Shown one piece after another: positions 54,970-64,000 of a stretch of DNA of 64,000 nt. Position numbers and translations under genes: made by a program. A model generated the notes under the pieces. That model did no database searches. It was not told where the DNA came from and saw nothing but the letters and a program-made list of their open reading frames with translations. Position 1 is the first letter of the stretch. Every line of letters starts with the position of its first letter. The DNA is taken from assembly GCF_004362715.1 (NCBI RefSeq), contig NZ_SNYC01000008.1, forward strand, positions 32,764 to 96,763, written 5' to 3'. This stretch comes from Pedobacter metabolipauper. Its GTDB lineage: Bacteria > Bacteroidota > Bacteroidia > Sphingobacteriales > Sphingobacteriaceae.

Positions 54970-55331
54970 GGCCTTTGCCATCTGTTGATTTTTCTCTTTA
55001 ATTTTTAGCATTTTCTTGCAGCTTTAGCATCATAACATGTCTCTAAATAGCTTGTCTTATATGTCTTTATTATAGTTAGGTTTATAAATTAAGCTTGTCT
55101 AAAAAGAAATAAAAACCACCCCAACGGGTAGGTCATTCATTCATCAATTCTCCCGATTTTAGTTGCCGTTAATTTATTCTCCGTGTGGTGAGAGACTTAG
55201 CCATTGGTTATAGTTTTTCACAGCGTTAGCAACCAAACTGATGCATACGGAGATAAACCACCTAAGATTATTGAACTGATTTATGCTTAGTGCAGGAGCT
55301 GTGCTAAACAATACCTATAACCGAGATTAAG
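54970..55331. other. Gene-free 362-nt region before the giant repeat protein
   Basis: I see no gene or RNA gene here. It is AT-rich. A spaced dyad, TCTCCGT (55178-55184) and ACGGAGA (55247-55253), lies in what would be the leader of the next gene and could fold into mRNA structure. No good TAnnTTTG box was found. Confidence 0.5.
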
Positions 55332-58300
55332 ATGCTAAAGATTTTTACGCGCTATATTTTTTTTACACTTCTTTTTACAATATCCTCTGGTTTCTTTAGT
55401 AGTTATGCAGGGGAGGTATTAAAACATACAATTACTACCCCTAAAAAATATAAAACCGTTTCTAGAATATCTTCTCTACCTCCGGCTAACGACGAATGCA
55501 GTGGAGCTTTGGAAGTTGTGCCTGATGCCAATTGCTCACTGGTAAACAGCTTGATTGACGGCGCGACCCAATCAAGGCCTCCTTCCTCCTGCAGTAATTT
55601 TACAAGTCCATCAGCTCTGGATATATGGTTTCGATTTACAGCAAGTAGCTCAAGCCATAACATTAGGGTGTCTACTTTATTTGACGGCGTGCTGCAAGCC
55701 TTTTCCGGTAACTGTGGCGCACTCGTGAGCTTGGATTGCGTTGATCAGCATGTGGAGAATAGCACTGAAACACTTTCGCTTAGCGGCTTAATAGTTGGCC
55801 AACAATATTACTTTCGTGTTTACCCTTATAGCAGTGGCCAGACGGGTAATGTCTCTGCCTGTATAACGGGTCCCTGCAATGCGCCTACTAATCCGAGTGT
55901 GAACAGCATTACACCAGCTTCAGCTTCATTCAGTTTTTCTGCTTACGGTTCGCCTAATAATTATACAGTAACAACCAGTCCAGCCACGGTTACACAGACA
56001 GTTACCACTTCACCGGTAAATTTATCAGGACTGTTGCCGGGCACTTACTATGAAGTTACTGTTGTAGCAAATTGCAATGGAAATACAACATCTGCAGCCG
56101 TTACAACTTCTTTTACCACCTCGGCCATTAATCCTGCACCCGATGCCAATGGTATACTCTACGTAAAAAAAGACGGAATAGGTAATGGCGGCAGTTGGAG
56201 CGACGCCTTAGGTGAACTGGCGTACGCTTTAAAAGGAGCTAAAACCAATACTGCCATTAAGGAAATCTGGGTAGCTGCGGGAACTTACCACCCGCTTTAT
56301 AAGCCAGATGATTTAAGCAGTACCAATTCTATTGATAGAGCCAACGCTTTTTTATTGGTAAAGAATGTGAAAATATACGGTGGCTTCTCTGCAACGGCAG
56401 CCGATGGAGATGGCATGCAAATCCGCAATTGGAAGACTAATCCAACAATATTGAGTGGTGATTTTTCTGGTGATGATCAATATGCTGCTAATGGGCAGCC
56501 GATCGGTAATAATGGCGAGAATGCCTATCGGGTCGTAACTTCTTTTGACAATGTAGGAACAGCGGAACTCAACGGCTTTACTGTTAAAGGCGCAAATGGT
56601 ATTGGGGCTCCCCAGGTAAAGATCGGTTTGAACACACTGATAGCAAATTGCGGCGGTGGTATAGCAAACCGTTCTTCTTCGCCAGCTTTTTCCAACATCA
56701 TCGTTACAGGTAATACAGCAACGGTTGGTGGAGGAATTTATAATGCTGTTTCAAGCCCGGTTTTCAAGAATATACTTATTAATGGCAACACATCTTCAAG
56801 TCATGGTGCTGGAGCTTACAATGCCAATGGTAATCCTACTTTTATAAATGTTACGATTAGCAATAACAATAGTGGTGGTAATGGAGCAATAATGAATGCA
56901 AGTGCTAATCCAACGCTAATTAATACAATCGTTTCAGGTAATAACGCAGGTATAACTGGTACAGCCAATATATCCTATAGTTTAGTACAGGGCATAGCAG
57001 CTGATCCTGCCAAATATATTCTGGATGGAAATAAAAATGTCCAGTTTACTGATCCCGCAAACGGCGACTATACCTTGAAAACCAGTAGTCCTGCTATCAA
57101 TGCAGGCAACCCGCAAACTAACGTCAGCGGATCAGGAATAGATGTTGGAATCATCGATCTTGCAGGGAATGTACGGATACAAAAAGGCACCATTGACCTA
57201 GGCGCTTATGAAAGTGCTTATGATGACTCCAGTCCCCAACCGGATGCTAACGGAATCTTTTATGTCAATAAAGGCGCAGGGGGAGCAGGTACCAGTTGGA
57301 ATGATGCACTGGGTGAACTTGATGAAGCATTAAAAGCAGCGAAAACATTAAATGCAGCAACACCCGGTACAGTTAAACAGATCTGGGTAGCAAAGGGAAC
57401 ATACCAGCCAGCTTTAAATTCAGCCTTTAGTTTATTAAACAATGTAAGTGTATATGGTGGTTTCTCTGGAACAGAAAGCAGTCTTTCTGCCCGCAATTGG
57501 AAAACCAATGTTACCACATTGAAAGGAAATGGTTCTAGTGTTTTCGTTAATGAAAACCTTGATGATACACCTTTATTAGATGGTTTTAGGGTTACTGAGG
57601 GTACAGGCTATAACTTAATTGGTGGCGGTATTTATAATTCTTCTGCCTCGCCGGTCATCTCCAACTGTATAATAACCGGAAATTCAGGAACACAGGGAGG
57701 GGGAATAGCAAACATTGCATCTGCTCCAACAATCATCAATTGTCTAATTTATAATAATTCAGCATCAGATTCAGGCGGCGGGATTCATAACAGTGATTCA
57801 TCTACTCCAATGATCATCAATTCTACCATCAGTAAAAATGACAGGGGGGGAATTGCTGACGATGATAACAATTCCTATTGTAAGATTTATAACACAATTA
57901 TTTGGGGCAATGTAGGGGCAGGACCGATAGATTATTACAGAGTTTCATCGGCCACTATTTCATCAATTATTCGCTATAGTCTTATTGGAGGCTATGCCGC
58001 GGATGCGATACATCATAACCTTGACGGAAATGTTAATCCGCAGTTTACAGATATAGCAAACGGAAATCTTACATTAAAAGATGGTAGTCTGGCCGTTAAC
58101 GCCGGAGATCCAAAGACCAATAGCAATGGATACTTTTTGCAAACTGGGAATGCCGACCTGGCAAACAACGCACGGATTCAGAAAAGACAGATTGATATGG
58201 GGGCTTTCGAAAGCCCATACAATCCGGTTATACAGCCCGACGCCAATGGGATATTTTATGTAAAAAAGGGTTCGCCTGGCAATGGTACCAGTTGGGACAA

Positions 58301-61300
58301 TGCGATGGGCGAAGTTGCAGATGCTTTGAAACTGGCGAAAACCCTCAATACTACAACACCGGGTACTGTTAAACAGATCTGGGTAGCTGCCGGTACGTAC
58401 CATCCAATATATGACCCGCGTAATCTGGTCAGCAGTGGCCCTGCTGACAGGTTCAGTACATTTGTACTGGTTCCGGATGTTAAACTATTTGGAGGTTTTA
58501 CAGCCACTGCGACAGATGGTGAAGGATTGGAAAATCGTGACTGGAAAACTAACCGGACTGTTTTAAGCGGAGACTATGACGAAGATGATATTTTTTCGGT
58601 AAACGGTCAGCCCAGCGGTAATAATTCCGAAAATGCCTATCACGTAGTTGTTGCCGCTGATGCTGTGGGCACCGCTGAATTAAATGGGTTCATCATTACT
58701 GGCGCGAATGGAAACCTAAATGCCTCTATTACTGCGAACTTAAAAGGACTTCCATTAGATGCTGGTGGAGGTTTATATGCAATATCTTCTGCCCCGATAA
58801 TAACCAATACTACGATAACAGGTAATTATGCCAATTCTGGCGGTGGTGTTTACAATTCGTCGGCCTCTCCAAACCTTAATAATGTTGTGATCAGCGGGAA
58901 TTCAGCTGGAAATGGTGGCGGAATAGTTAACTATAATTCCACTTCTCCCATATTCAATAATGTGATCGTTGCGAATAATACGGCATCATTTGGTGGCGGA
59001 ATGCTCAATCAGGGCTCTTCACCAGTACTGAATAACATGGTAATTTATGGCAATACGGCTGCAACTTATGGTAATGGGATTCGTAATATAGCTGATTCCT
59101 ACCTATTGATTTCTAATAGCATTATTTATGGAAATAGTGATACTGGTATTTCTAATGGACAAAATGTGGGTACAGATATTAATTATAGTCTTATAGAGGG
59201 CATATCAGCTAATGCAATAAAGCATAACCTGGATGGCAGTATTAATCCGAAGTTCACTGATGCTGCCAATAATGATTTTACTCTGCAGGCATCCAGTCCG
59301 GCAATTAATGCAGGTGATCCTAAAACCAATACTGCTGGATATCCGGTTCAGGTAGGCGGTACTGATATAGCTGGTAATACCCGTATTTTTGATGGACAGA
59401 TTGATCTGGGTGCTTTTGAGCATCAGACTAAGCATCAGGTCATTACCTTTAGTAATTTAGTCAATGACACGATTGCAACGGTTTATGGTGATGCCGATTT
59501 TAGTCCTGCGTCATCAAGCTATTCAGACGCTATAATTACTTATTCTGTTCCGGCTAACAATGATGCGGTAAGTATTGTAGATGGAAAAATACATTTAAAG
59601 AATGCCGGTGATGTCGTTATAACTGTAAATGCAACCGGAGATAGTGAATATGATCCGGTGTCAGTTACCAAAGTCTTACGGGTAGCGCCACGTAAACTGA
59701 CGGTAACGGCAGATGCGCAAAGCAAAATATATGGTGATGCCGATCCTGTTGCACTCACCTACGAGATATCTTTTGGTACATTAGTCGGCGCGGATGAGTT
59801 TACAGGTAGCCTAACCAGGGATACTGGTGAAAATGTAGGTACCTACGCGATAAAACTGGGTGATCTTGCTTTAAATGATAACTATGAACTTACTTATCAG
59901 GGGGAAAACCTAGAGATCCTTCCGGCAACAATAACAGGCGTTACTTTATCAGACCAAACCTTTACCTATGACGGTACGGTTAAAAGTCTCGAAGTAACCG
60001 GTCTTCCGGCAGATGCAAGTATTACTTATACCGGTAACGACCAAAAGGAGTCCGGCACTTATACGGTAACCGCTACGGTTACGCTGACCAATTATGCAGA
60101 CCTGGAACTGACCGCTGAACTGAAAATTAACAAGGCGGCAAGCGTGATCACCGCCGATGCTACGCAAACCTTTACGTATAATGGAACTGCCAAATCGGTA
60201 AGTGGAACCTTAAACCACAGTGAAACGACCCTCAGCTACGATCCTCAGCAAAGCTATACCAACGCTGGCAGTTACAGCATTACACTGAAGTCTGCAGAAA
60301 CCGCAAACTATCTGGAATCAAGTAAGACTGTTACGCTGAAGATCAACCCGGCAACGATAACAGGTGTTACTTTAGCAGATCAGACGTTTACCTATGACGG
60401 TACGACTAAGAGTCTCGAAGTAACCGATCTTCCGGCAGATGCAAGTATTACTTATACCGGTAACGACCAAACGGACGCCGGCACATATACGGTAACCGCT
60501 ACAGTTACGCAGACCAATTATGAAGACCTGGAACTGACCGCCGAACTGAAGATCAGTAAAGCAACAAGCGTGATCACGGCAGACGCTACGCAAACATTTA
60601 CGTATAACGGAACAGCCAAATCGGTAACAGGAACCTTAAACCACAGCGAAACCACCATCAGCTATGATCCTCAGCAAAGTTATACCCATGCGGGCAGTTA
60701 CAGCATTACGCTTAAGGCTGCAGAAACCGCAAACTACCTGGAAGCGAGTAAGACTGTTACATTAAAAATTAACCCGGCAACGATAACAGGTGTTACTTTA
60801 GCAGATCGAACCTTTACCTATGACGGTACGGCTAAAAGTCTTGAAGTCACCGGTCTTCCTGCAGATGCAAGTGTTACTTATACCAGTAACGATCAAACGG
60901 ACGCCGGCACATATACGGTAACCGCTATAGTTACGCAGGCCAATTATGCAGACCTGGAACTGACCGCTGAGCTGAAAATTAACAAGGCGGCAAGCGTGAT
61001 CACCGCCGATGCCACGCAAACATTTACGTATGATGGAACCGCCAAGTCAGTAAGTGGAACGTTAAACCACAGCGAGACAACCATCAGCTATGACCCTCAG
61101 CAAAGCTACACCAATGCAGGCAGTTACAGCATTACACTTAAGGCTGCAGAAACTGCAAACTATCTGGAATCAAGTAAAACTGCTACGCTAAAAATCAATC
61201 CGGCAACAATAACGGGCGTTACTTTAGCAGATCAAACCTTTACCTATGACGGTACGGCTAAAAGTCTTGAAGTAACCGGTCTTCCTGCAGATGCAAGTGT

Positions 61301-64000
61301 GACTTATACTGGTAACGACCAAAAGGAGTCCGGCACTTATACGGTAACCGCTACGGTTACGCTGACCAATTATGAAGACCTGGAACTGACCGCCGAACTG
61401 AAGATAAATAAAGCGACAAGCGTGATCACTGCCGATGCTACACAAACGTTTACGTATGATGGAACTGCAAAATCGGTAAGTGGAACCTTAAACCACAGCG
61501 AGACAACCATCAGCTATGACCCTCAGCAAAGCTACACCAATGCAGGCAGTTACAGCATTACGCTGAAGGCCGCAGAAACCGTAAACTATCTGGAAGCAAG
61601 TAAAACGGTTACGCTAAAGATCAACAGGGCAACAATAACGGGCATTACTTTAGCAGATCAAACCTTTACCTATGACGGTACGGCTAAAAGTCTTGAAGTA
61701 ACCGGTCTTCCGGCAGATGCAACTGTTGCTTATACTGGTAACGACCAAACGGCCGCCGGCACTTATACGGTAACCGCTACAGTTACGCAGGATAATTATG
61801 CAGACCTGGAACTAACCGCAGAATTGAAGATCAGTAAAGCTGCATCAGTAATCACTGCCGATGCTACGCAAACATTTACGTATGATGGAACCGCCAAGTC
61901 AGTAAGTGGAACGTTAAACCACAGCGAAACCACCATTAGCTATGACCCTCAGCAAAGCTATACCGATGCAGGCAGTTACAGCATTACACTTAAGGCTACA
62001 GAAACCACAAACTATCTGGAATCAACTAAAACGGTTACATTAAAAATTAACCTGGCAACGATAACAGGTGTTACTTTAACGGGCCAAACCTTTACCTATG
62101 ATGGTACGGCTAAAAGTATTGAAATCGCCGGTCTTCCTGCAGATGCAACTGTTGCTTATACTGGTAACGACCAAACGGATGCCGGCACATATACGGTAAC
62201 CGCTACAGTTACGCAGGATAATTATGCAGACTTGGAACTAACCGCAGAATTGAAGATCAGTAAAGCTGCATCAGTAATCACTGCCAATGCTACACAAACA
62301 TTCACGTATAACGGAACCGCCAAATCGGTAAGTGGAACGTTAAACCACAGCGAAACAACCATCAGTTACGATCCACAGCAAAGCTACACCAATGCAGGCA
62401 GTTACAGCATTACGCTCAATGCTGCAGAAACCGCAAACTACCTGGAAGCAACTAAAACGGTTACACTAAAGATCAACCCGGCAACGATAACAAGTGTTAC
62501 TTTAGCAGATCAAACCTTTACCTATGACGGTACGGCTAAAAGTCTTGAAGTAACCGGTCTTCCATCAGATGCAAGTGTTACTTATACCGGTAACGACCAA
62601 ACAGACGCTGGCACTTATACGGTAACCGCTATAGTTACGCAGGCCAATTATGCAGACCTGGAACTGACCGCTGAGTTGAAAATTAGCAAGGCGGCAAGCG
62701 TGATCACCGCCGATGCAACGCAAACCTTTACGTATAACGGAACCGCCAAGTCAGTAAGTGGAACGTTAAACCACAGCGAAACGACCCTCAGCTATGCCCC
62801 TCAGCAAAGCTACACCAATGCAGGCAGTTACAGCATTACACTTAAGGCTGCAGAAACCACCAATTACCTGGAAGCAACTAAAACGGTTACACTAAAGATC
62901 AACCCGGCAACGATAACAGGCGTTACTTTAGCAGATCAAACGTTTACCTATGACGGTACGACTAAAAGTATCGAAGTAACCGGTCTTCCGGCGGGTGCAA
63001 TTGTCAATTACACCGGTAATGGTCAAACGGACGCCGGTACTTATACAGTAACCGCTACAGTTACGCAGGCCAATTATGCAGATCTGGAACTGACTGCCGA
63101 ACTGAAGATCAATAAAGCTGTGTCAGTAATCACTGCCGATGCAACACAAACATTTACGTATGATGGAACTGCAAAATCGGTAACCGGAACGTTAAACCAC
63201 AGCGAAACGACCCTCAGCTACGATCCACAGCAAAGCTACACCAATGCAGGCAGTTACAGCATTACGCTTAAGGCTGCAGAAACTGCAAACTATCTGGAAT
63301 CGAGTAAAACGGTTACACTAAAGATCAACCCGGCAACGATAACAGGTGTTACTTTAGCAGATCAAACCTTTACCTATGACGGTACGGCTAAAAGTCTTGA
63401 AGTAACCGGTCTTCCGGCGGGTGCAATTGTCAATTACACCGGTAATGGTCAAACGGACGCGGGCAATTATACGATAACCGCTACAGTTACGCAGACCAAT
63501 TATGCAGACTTGGAACTAACCGCAGAATTGAAGATCAGTAAAGCTGCATCAGTAATCACTGCCGATGCCATGCAAACCTTTATGTATGATGGAACCGCCA
63601 AGTCAGTAAGTGGAACGTTAAACCACAGCGAAACCACCATTAGCTATGACCCTCAGCAAAGCTACACCAATGCGGGCAGTTACAGCATTACGCTCAATGC
63701 TGCAGAAACCGAAAACTACCAGCAAGCAACTAAAACGGTTACACTAAAAATCAATCCGGCAATGATAACAGGTGTTACTTTAGCAGATCAAACCTTTACC
63801 TATGACGGTACGGCTAAAAGTCTTGAAGTCGCCGGCCTTCCGGTAGATGCAACTGTTGCTTATACTGGTAACGACCAAACGGATGCCGGCACTTATACCA
63901 TAACTGCTACAGTTACGCAGGATAATTATGCAGACTTGGAACTAACCGCAGAATTGAAGATCAGTAAAGCTGCATCAGTAATCACTGCCAATGCTACACA
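55332..64000 (+). CDS. Giant secreted adhesin-like protein: PPC/Fn3-like, three beta-helix modules and MBG repeats (3' open)
   Basis: I followed one frame from ATG 55332 without a stop through the beta-helix region, and the repeat period (426) keeps that frame; at least 2,889 codons, no end in the window. Order: signal peptide (about 1-28); a PPC-like beta domain (about 95-185, ALDIWFRFTAS); an Fn3-like domain (about 187-268); three paralogous right-handed beta-helix modules starting at residues 270, 637 and 969, each opening PDANGI-[LF]-YV-[KN]-K and closing in IDLGA or IDMGA; a link with two divergent Ig/MBG-like domains (about 1366-1533, AQSKIYGDADP); then the MBG array. The protein is rich in Thr, Ala, Asn and Gly. 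Proteins of this plan are usually exported by the type 9 secretion system through a C-terminal sorting domain, which would lie beyond 64000. Probable surface adhesin or matrix protein; no enzyme site seen. Confidence 0.9.
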   Translation, partial: MLKIFTRYIFFTLLFTISSGFFSSYAGEVLKHTITTPKKYKTVSRISSLPPANDECSGALEVVPDANCSLVNSLIDGATQSRPPSSCSNFTSPSALDIWFRFTASSSSHNIRVSTLFDGVLQAFSGNCGALVSLDCVDQHVENSTETLSLSGLIVGQQYYFRVYPYSSGQTGNVSACITGPCNAPTNPSVNSITPASASFSFSAYGSPNNYTVTTSPATVTQTVTTSPVNLSGLLPGTYYEVTVVANCNGNTTSAAVTTSFTTSAINPAPDANGILYVKKDGIGNGGSWSDALGELAYALKGAKTNTAIKEIWVAAGTYHPLYKPDDLSSTNSIDRANAFLLVKNVKIYGGFSATAADGDGMQIRNWKTNPTILSGDFSGDDQYAANGQPIGNNGENAYRVVTSFDNVGTAELNGFTVKGANGIGAPQVKIGLNTLIANCGGGIANRSSSPAFSNIIVTGNTATVGGGIYNAVSSPVFKNILINGNTSSSHGAGAYNANGNPTFINVTISNNNSGGNGAIMNASANPTLINTIVSGNNAGITGTANISYSLVQGIAADPAKYILDGNKNVQFTDPANGDYTLKTSSPAINAGNPQTNVSGSGIDVGIIDLAGNVRIQKGTIDLGAYESAYDDSSPQPDANGIFYVNKGAGGAGTSWNDALGELDEALKAAKTLNAATPGTVKQIWVAKGTYQPALNSAFSLLNNVSVYGGFSGTESSLSARNWKTNVTTLKGNGSSVFVNENLDDTPLLDGFRVTEGTGYNLIGGGIYNSSASPVISNCIITGNSGTQGGGIANIASAPTIINCLIYNNSASDSGGGIHNSDSSTPMIINSTISKNDRGGIADDDNNSYCKIYNTIIWGNVGAGPIDYYRVSSATISSIIRYSLIGGYAADAIHHNLDGNVNPQFTDIANGNLTLKDGSLAVNAGDPKTNSNGYFLQTGNADLANNARIQKRQIDMGAFESPYNPVIQPDANGIFYVKKGSPGNGTSWDNAMGEVADALKLAKTLNTTTPGTVKQIWVAAGTYHPIYDPRNLVSSGPADRFSTFVLVPDVKLFGGFTATATDGEGLENRDWKTNRTVLSGDYDEDDIFSVNGQPSGNNSENAYHVVVAADAVGTAELNGFIITGANGNLNASITANLKGLPLDAGGGLYAISSAPIITNTTITGNYANSGGGVYNSSASPNLNNVVISGNSAGNGGGIVNYNSTSPIFNNVIVANNTASFGGGMLNQGSSPVLNNMVIYGNTAATYGNGIRNIADSYLLISNSIIYGNSDTGISNGQNVGTDINYSLIEGISANAIKHNLDGSINPKFTDAANNDFTLQASSPAINAGDPKTNTAGYPVQVGGTDIAGNTRIFDGQIDLGAFEHQTKHQVITFSNLVNDTIATVYGDADFSPASSSYSDAIITYSVPANNDAVSIVDGKIHLKNAGDVVITVNATGDSEYDPVSVTKVLRVAPRKLTVTADAQSKIYGDADPVALTYEISFGTLVGADEFTGSLTRDTGENVGTYAIKLGDLALNDNYELTYQGENLEILPATITGVTLSDQTFTYDGTVKSLEVTGLPADASITYTGNDQKESGTYTVTATVTLTNYADLELTAELKINKAASVITADATQTFTYNGTAKSVSGTLNHSETTLSYDPQQSYTNAGSYSITLKSAETANYLESSKTVTLKINPATITGVTLADQTFTYDGTTKSLEVTDLPADASITYTGNDQTDAGTYTVTATVTQTNYEDLELTAELKISKATSVITADATQTFTYNGTAKSVTGTLNHSETTISYDPQQSYTHAGSYSITLKAAETANYLEASKTVTLKINPATITGVTLADRTFTYDGTAKSLEVTGLPADASVTYTSNDQTDAGTYTVTAIVTQANYADLELTAELKINKAASVITADATQTFTYDGTAKSVSGTLNHSETTISYDPQQSYTNAGSYSITLKAAETANYLESSKTATLKINPATITGVTLADQTFTYDGTAKSLEVTGLPADASVTYTGNDQKESGTYTVTATVTLTNYEDLELTAELKINKATSVITADATQTFTYDGTAKSVSGTLNHSETTISYDPQQSYTNAGSYSITLKAAETVNYLEASKTVTLKINRATITGITLADQTFTYDGTAKSLEVTGLPADATVAYTGNDQTAAGTYTVTATVTQDNYADLELTAELKISKAASVITADATQTFTYDGTAKSVSGTLNHSETTISYDPQQSYTDAGSYSITLKATETTNYLESTKTVTLKINLATITGVTLTGQTFTYDGTAKSIEIAGLPADATVAYTGNDQTDAGTYTVTATVTQDNYADLELTAELKISKAASVITANATQTFTYNGTAKSVSGTLNHSETTISYDPQQSYTNAGSYSITLNAAETANYLEATKTVTLKINPATITSVTLADQTFTYDGTAKSLEVTGLPSDASVTYTGNDQTDAGTYTVTAIVTQANYADLELTAELKISKAASVITADATQTFTYNGTAKSVSGTLNHSETTLSYAPQQSYTNAGSYSITLKAAETTNYLEATKTVTLKINPATITGVTLADQTFTYDGTTKSIEVTGLPAGAIVNYTGNGQTDAGTYTVTATVTQANYADLELTAELKINKAVSVITADATQTFTYDGTAKSVTGTLNHSETTLSYDPQQSYTNAGSYSITLKAAETANYLESSKTVTLKINPATITGVTLADQTFTYDGTAKSLEVTGLPAGAIVNYTGNGQTDAGNYTITATVTQTNYADLELTAELKISKAASVITADAMQTFMYDGTAKSVSGTLNHSETTISYDPQQSYTNAGSYSITLNAAETENYQQATKTVTLKINPAMITGVTLADQTFTYDGTAKSLEVAGLPVDATVAYTGNDQTDAGTYTITATVTQDNYADLELTAELKISKAASVITANAT
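59931..64000 (+). repeat. Tandem array of exactly 426-bp units encoding paired MBG-type domains
   Basis: Unit starts at 59931, 60357, 60783, 61209, 61635, 62061, 62487, 62913, 63339 and 63765, always 426 bp apart: nine full units and a 236-bp tenth, with the array continuing past the window. Each 142-residue unit holds two MBG-like modules: module A (about 74 aa, opens ITGVTLADQTFTYDGT) and module B (about 68 aa, contains TADATQTFTYDGTAKSV and TLNHSETT). Units are very similar in DNA, with shared variants scattered among non-neighbour units. Confidence 0.95.

Noticed and set aside
59949..61445. Four similar minus-strand ORFs of 72-73 codons repeated about every 426 bp
   Set aside because: They are antisense shadows of the repeat units of the giant plus-strand gene; their period is that of the array.
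59931..64000. CRISPR-like or satellite repeat
   Set aside because: Units are 426 bp, coding, in frame and without spacers, so this is a protein repeat array.

Overview
The window looks like a chromosomal segment of a Bacteroidota bacterium, most likely of the Sphingobacteriaceae (Pedobacter/Mucilaginibacter type). The reasons are an Act-type alternative complex III joined to an aa3 oxidase cluster, a SusC/SusD pair, DUF4286, DUF6377, DUF4374 and DUF2271 genes, and repeated promoter-like TAnnTTTG boxes. I saw no tRNA, rRNA, insertion sequence, prophage or CRISPR array. The family assignments come from reading the proteins, not from searches.

Region 1 (1-14.7 kb, + strand) is the respiratory cluster: the end of actB, then actC, actD, actE and actF, then coxB and coxA. 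A strong intrinsic terminator follows coxA. A second block holds ctaA, ctaB, two subunit III genes, a subunit IV, a Sco-like protein and DUF420. Together they encode quinol:cytochrome c/oxidase electron transfer, heme A synthesis and assembly. The Sco-like protein has lost its copper ligands. Small DUF genes follow (a CAMC membrane protein, DUF983, DUF2461).

Region 2 (14.7-25 kb) holds an OmpA-like lipoprotein, a membrane-bound DUF6377 sensor-regulator, and a SusC/SusD/GH97 polysaccharide-utilisation locus probably aimed at alpha-glucans. DUF4286 and a TPR protein lie convergent to it.

Region 3 (27-45 kb) is housekeeping and accessory chromosome. It has a probably inactive S9 peptidase-like lipoprotein, a histidine kinase/response regulator pair, and a minus-strand operon (VWA, MoxR-like AAA, metallophosphoesterase, UbiA-like). 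Tandem cupin_8 paralogs, a DUF1800/DUF1501 export pair, and a minus-strand hemW/SDR/4-TM/endonuclease-phosphatase run follow.

Region 4 (45-55 kb) has a solitary GH32-like lipoprotein flanked by hairpins. Beyond it is an iron/siderophore-type uptake locus: an AraC regulator divergent from a TonB receptor, DUF4374, an ankyrin protein and DUF2271.

Region 5 (55.3-64 kb) is one reading frame that never closes inside the window (at least 2,889 codons). It encodes a giant secreted protein with a signal peptide, PPC-like and Fn3-like domains, three beta-helix modules, and an exactly periodic 426-bp array of MBG-type repeats that runs off the end. I did not find a clear new multi-gene system. The most unusual items are this repeat protein, two enzymes or chaperones that lack their active-site residues, and a set of genes whose promoter box sits 4 nt from the start codon.
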